Shown here: positions 22,458-25,253 of the stretch, piece by piece
Layout of the letters: each line of letters opens with the position of its first letter
Position numbering within the stretch: position 1 is the first letter of the stretch
IMG/VR virus record: IMGVR_UViG_3300033153_006481
Location: 1 to 25,253 of that record
Direction: 5' to 3' (one strand)
Length of the DNA stretch: 25,253 nucleotides
DNA from: a virus
The notes under the pieces: generated by a model
What the model was told of the DNA's origin: nothing
The model's database searches: none
What the model saw: the letters and a program-made list of their open reading frames with translations, nothing else
Made by a program: the position numbers and the translations under genes

Positions 22458-24419
22458 TTAATCCTTAGTATAATGTTTGGTTATAAAGCCCTCTGCCTTA
22501 AGCAGAAGACCCGGAGCCCAGTCAATAGGAACAGCTGCCTGAGCGTTGACGTAGTCCAATACTCCCGGGGCTATCTCACCATCCACTACAGAGATGAACT
22601 CATCATGAATCCGTGCCACGATATGCAGGCCTGTGCAACGGTCTACCCACTCGAAGAGGATGTCCCGGGCCAGCGCTTGAATGATGTTCTCTGTGACACC
22701 TCCTGCATGAGCTGCGATACGCTCCCATGTCGGCTTAGACTTAAACCGGTTAATGCCCATATAGGTGAAGCTCATCTTATCTCCTATGGGGGTATCCCAC
22801 ATCTGCCAGATAGGTTGGAAGTAAGATATGTTACGTCCGCTGGGCAGTCTGATAAACAGGAAGTCGTCCTGCTTGTAGAGGGTCAGTCTATACCCTGAAC
22901 TAGGTTTTCCTGAGGTCAGGGTGTATTCAGTGGCTTTCATGAGCCAGCGCCAGAACGAGGGTATCTCGGGGTAAATTTCCCGGAAGGTATCCACCGCATG
23001 TTGTGCTTCGTCTTGAGTCATCTCGACTCCCATGTTGGCTGCGTATGCTGCCAGACCTTTACCGCCCATCATGTAACCTGCCCCCAATACTGGAGGTTTA
23101 GAAAAATTTCTCTGGAACTTAGTCACGTCACTATAGTCTCGATGGAACAGCTCCATGGCAAAATCTTTATAGGTGTCCATGTTTGCAGCAAAGATGTTAT
23201 TCATTCTGGTACAGTTAGTCAGCCAGCCAAGTACCCGGCTCTCAATGGAGCTGAGGTCAGAAACCACCAGCATCTTACCTGCAGGGGCAGTTATGGCAGC
23301 ACGAACAGTTCTGGCTAAGAAGTCCAGAGGCTCACCCATAACCATGTTAAGCAGTCCAAGGTCTCCATAATAGAGATACTTGATGAGCGTATCCATGTTG
23401 CCCTTGGGTGGGTGCCTGAGGTTCTGCAAATTGACTCCACGGCTGGCATCTCTCTGGGTGCGTGACGCTCCCATGTGGGTGAACATACCTTTGAGGGTGT
23501 TATCCGGGCAGAGCATCTTCTGGATGCTGTTCCACTTGGTTACAGCCGTCTGACTGATGGTCCTCTTTTTCTGTAGGACTTCATGACACAGGGTCCCCAG
23601 CATACCGCCATCAAGTGCGTTGTCCACAGTGGCCGCCTGCAGGTTGGGCAATTTGACCCCATGCATGAGCAGCAGCCACGGCAGCAGCTGTTGTCCTGAG
23701 TTCGGGTTGGCCAGTCCAGTCAGCTTGATAAGGTCCTTCTTTATCTCACTTTTACGCTGAGTTGACATATCAATGGCTCGGTCCACTAGCGCCGGGTCGA
23801 CCGGCATGCCTCGCTCATTCATCTCCTGAGTTAGCTGCCAATAGTGCCACTCCTTTTCTGAGATAGAGTCATACGGTTCCAGCAGCATCCACATCTCACG
23901 CATAGATTCTGTGTCACGAATGCCGTAGGCCTTGAATTTCTCCCAGCCTTCGGGGTCATTCTCCTTGGTCCACCGGGGCACGTTGTGGGATGGTGGCTGT
24001 GGTTTGCAGAAGTGTAGGATGAGCTTCCGGCCCTCCTTAATCTTGAGCTTATCGTCAGCAAGACCTATTTGCTCCCCGATAGCTCCAAGACCTCCTGAGA
24101 AGCCAAGAGAGTATGCTAAGGTGTGGGAATCCATACACTGGTCCCATGGTAAAATAATTTGGTGTTTTTCTTTTAGAAGTCCCCGGTCGAAGGGGATGTT
24201 GGCGGCTATTTTTGTGTAGCGGGGGTCCATTAAATTCTGGACCAGTTGAAAAGGTAACGGGCCATCATTTGCGATATCATGACAGGCCACAGGGCCCTCC
24301 CGGTAAGCCCATGTAATAATCAGGGTCTCAGTGGAAGGGTCCCGCACATATCGTGCAGCCCCTGTTGATTTAATTTTGGACTCAGAGTAGCTCTCAAAGT
24401 CAAAGAACAAGGGCTCCAT
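22458..24419 (-). CDS. Family A DNA polymerase with 3'-5' exonuclease domain
   Basis: 653 residues. The N-terminal exonuclease has D7 and E9 (FDFES), N74-IPFD78 (Exo II) and Y165-GIRD169 (Exo III). The polymerase domain has motif A VVSDLSSIESR (D388, E393), motif B R437-x3-K441-x7-Y449, and motif C H605-D606-E607. All catalytic positions are present, so both polymerase and proofreading activity are expected. It is shorter than bacterial DNA polymerase I and lacks a 5' nuclease domain, like other phage replicative polymerases of this type. A strong ribosome site (AGAGGAG, on the minus strand at 24425-24431) precedes the ATG. It is followed directly by VRR-NUC and SNF2 genes, a replication set. 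Confidence 0.95.
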   Translation of the reverse strand: MEPLFFDFESYSESKIKSTGAARYVRDPSTETLIITWAYREGPVACHDIANDGPLPFQLVQNLMDPRYTKIAANIPFDRGLLKEKHQIILPWDQCMDSHTLAYSLGFSGGLGAIGEQIGLADDKLKIKEGRKLILHFCKPQPPSHNVPRWTKENDPEGWEKFKAYGIRDTESMREMWMLLEPYDSISEKEWHYWQLTQEMNERGMPVDPALVDRAIDMSTQRKSEIKKDLIKLTGLANPNSGQQLLPWLLLMHGVKLPNLQAATVDNALDGGMLGTLCHEVLQKKRTISQTAVTKWNSIQKMLCPDNTLKGMFTHMGASRTQRDASRGVNLQNLRHPPKGNMDTLIKYLYYGDLGLLNMVMGEPLDFLARTVRAAITAPAGKMLVVSDLSSIESRVLGWLTNCTRMNNIFAANMDTYKDFAMELFHRDYSDVTKFQRNFSKPPVLGAGYMMGGKGLAAYAANMGVEMTQDEAQHAVDTFREIYPEIPSFWRWLMKATEYTLTSGKPSSGYRLTLYKQDDFLFIRLPSGRNISYFQPIWQMWDTPIGDKMSFTYMGINRFKSKPTWERIAAHAGGVTENIIQALARDILFEWVDRCTGLHIVARIHDEFISVVDGEIAPGVLDYVNAQAAVPIDWAPGLLLKAEGFITKHYTKD

Positions 24420-24421
24420 AA

Positions 24422-24700
24422 TTACTCCTCTATTTCATAGTCATATGATGTAAGCATAGGTGCCGCCTGTCCTGCAAGTCCTATACTCCCACCATAGTAG
24501 TCCTCTGCAGTGGGGTCACTTGGCCTTACGGACTGTGGCGGTGCTGGTGGTGGTGCTGCTTGCACTGGCACATAGCCATGCTTAGCAGGCAATACTCCAG
24601 AGGCCTTAACATAGCCCCGGCCAAGCTCACTTATAATAAGACCCAGCACTGACTGCAGGTCACTAGAGTGGTTGCACTCTATCGTGATAACTGTTTTCAT
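24422..24700 (-). CDS. Small Pro-rich protein upstream of DNA polymerase
   Basis: 92 residues. The first 35 form a compact-looking strand-helix unit (MKTVITIECNHSSDLQSVLGLIISELGRG), followed by a Pro/Ala-rich linker (VPVQAAPPPAPPQSV, about 45-60) and an acidic C-terminal tail (YDYEIEE). An acidic C-terminus after a Pro-rich linker is reminiscent of single-stranded DNA-binding proteins, which use such tails to contact partners. However, there is no recognisable OB fold here, so I do not call it one. The ATG overlaps the stop of the coiled-coil gene (ATGA). It ends two bases before the polymerase start. Confidence 0.65.
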   Translation of the reverse strand: MKTVITIECNHSSDLQSVLGLIISELGRGYVKASGVLPAKHGYVPVQAAPPPAPPQSVRPSDPTAEDYYGGSIGLAGQAAPMLTSYDYEIEE

Positions 24701-25253
24701 TTCACAGTACCCTCAGGTTTTGCAGTACCCACAGCTCGCTCCAGACCGTTAACTCTGTGGTATAGGCGAGTGGCTCTTTCATCTTGACCCTTAAGCGCAG
24801 CGGAGATAGACTCTTCCGACGCAGCTGCATCAGTCTCTAACGCGCCGATACGTTCTCTGTGGATACTTAATGCGGATTCTGAAGCACTTTTCTCCTGTTG
24901 CAATCGAGAGAGTGTGCGCTCTAAGTTATCTATGCGGCTACGCTGGCTATCCTGTCTCTTTTCGAGAGCCATATCTGTCTTCCGCATATTATCCACAGAA
25001 ACATTTATGCTATTTATGGCACCATCCAAGTTGTTTGCACGAATATGCTGGCCATCTTGTCTCTTATCGATAAGATTAAGCTGCTTGTGCAAGTCCCCAA
25101 CCCCCACATCTACTTCTGTAACCTGCTCATCCATGGTGGTCATACGGTCCCGCTGGCCGGACAGCTGGGAGTCAATGGTGCTGAGTTTTCTGAATGCCAT
25201 GTCAAGGCCATCTTGCATGTTGTCGATACGCTCATCCTGTTTGGCTATAGTAA
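24697..25253 (-). CDS. Coiled-coil protein, 5' part beyond the window
   Basis: The frame is open at the right edge; an internal ATG at 25218 would give 173 residues, but codons upstream to the edge continue the same repeat pattern, so the real start is probably outside. The protein is nearly all helical heptads with repeated short units such as KQDERIDNMQDG, KRQDGQHIRANNLDG and KRQDSQRSRIDNLER, ending with DERATRLYHRVNGLERAV. It has no membrane span or catalytic motif. As the first visible gene of the replication block, it may be a structural or assembly factor, but position alone does not say. The stop overlaps the next ATG (ATGA). Confidence 0.65.
   Translation of the reverse strand, partial: TIAKQDERIDNMQDGLDMAFRKLSTIDSQLSGQRDRMTTMDEQVTEVDVGVGDLHKQLNLIDKRQDGQHIRANNLDGAINSINVSVDNMRKTDMALEKRQDSQRSRIDNLERTLSRLQQEKSASESALSIHRERIGALETDAAASEESISAALKGQDERATRLYHRVNGLERAVGTAKPEGTVK

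Noticed and set aside
22344-22898. 184-residue plus-strand frame opposite polymerase and VRR-NUC genes
   Set aside because: The opposite strand carries clear catalytic motifs; this frame has no recognisable domain or ribosome site.
24422-24700. Single-stranded DNA-binding protein call for the small Pro-rich gene
   Set aside because: Only the acidic tail and linker are similar; no OB-fold pattern is visible.
1-25253. tRNA genes, insertion sequences, attachment sites, CRISPR arrays and lysogeny genes
   Set aside because: Coding density leaves almost no free space and no such sequence pattern was seen on either strand.

Overview
This window is a compact piece of a tailed double-stranded DNA phage genome. 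The best fit is a short-tailed (podovirus-like) virulent phage of a Gram-negative bacterium. Evidence for this is an SU10/DUF5309-type major capsid protein with a separate scaffold, an SU10-type head-tail adaptor, a T7 gp13-like internal virion protein followed by probable DNA-ejection proteins, and no tape measure, sheath or tail tube. I see no integrase, repressor, tRNA, insertion sequence, CRISPR array or lysis cassette. The host cannot be named from sequence. The four-base site GATC occurs only twice in 25 kb, which points to selection by a GATC-specific enzyme in the host lineage.

Layout: two convergent transcription blocks meet at 20749-20752, sharing the four bases TTAA as overlapping stop codons. 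The plus-strand block (2-20752) holds virion genes. In order these are the 3' part of a large 'polyvalent' protein with a zincin-like motif, a small helical protein, the scaffold, the major capsid protein and a hairpin terminator. Next comes an island of small genes: an Ala/Pro-repeat protein, a conserved small protein, an RMF-like protein, a PASTA-domain protein and a 57-residue single-membrane-span protein. After that come the adaptor, a host-recognition cluster of fibre-like proteins (N@d coiled coil, carbohydrate-binding-like module, six DUF7483-like repeats, HxH fibre tip), a Cys-rich small protein, a nozzle-like tail protein, a jelly-roll-like protein, the gp13-like protein and four probable internal or ejection proteins. 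Genes overlap by 1-4 bases or sit a few bases apart, so this is probably one or two long late transcripts with translational coupling.

The minus-strand block (25253-20749, read right to left) is replicative. It holds a coiled-coil protein open at the window edge, a small Pro-rich protein, a family A DNA polymerase with a proofreading domain, a VRR-NUC nuclease and an SNF2-type helicase. They overlap or nearly abut and should work together in replication, recombination or repair.

The most notable points are GATC depletion, the polyvalent protein whose HExxH motif carries one extra residue, the small-gene island with a PASTA domain and an unlisted membrane protein, fourteen coiled-coil heptads with Asn in the core, and the six-repeat fibre. 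Two genes shorter than 60 codons (6344-6517 and 12596-12757) are easily missed. No intergenic gap exceeds 70 bases.
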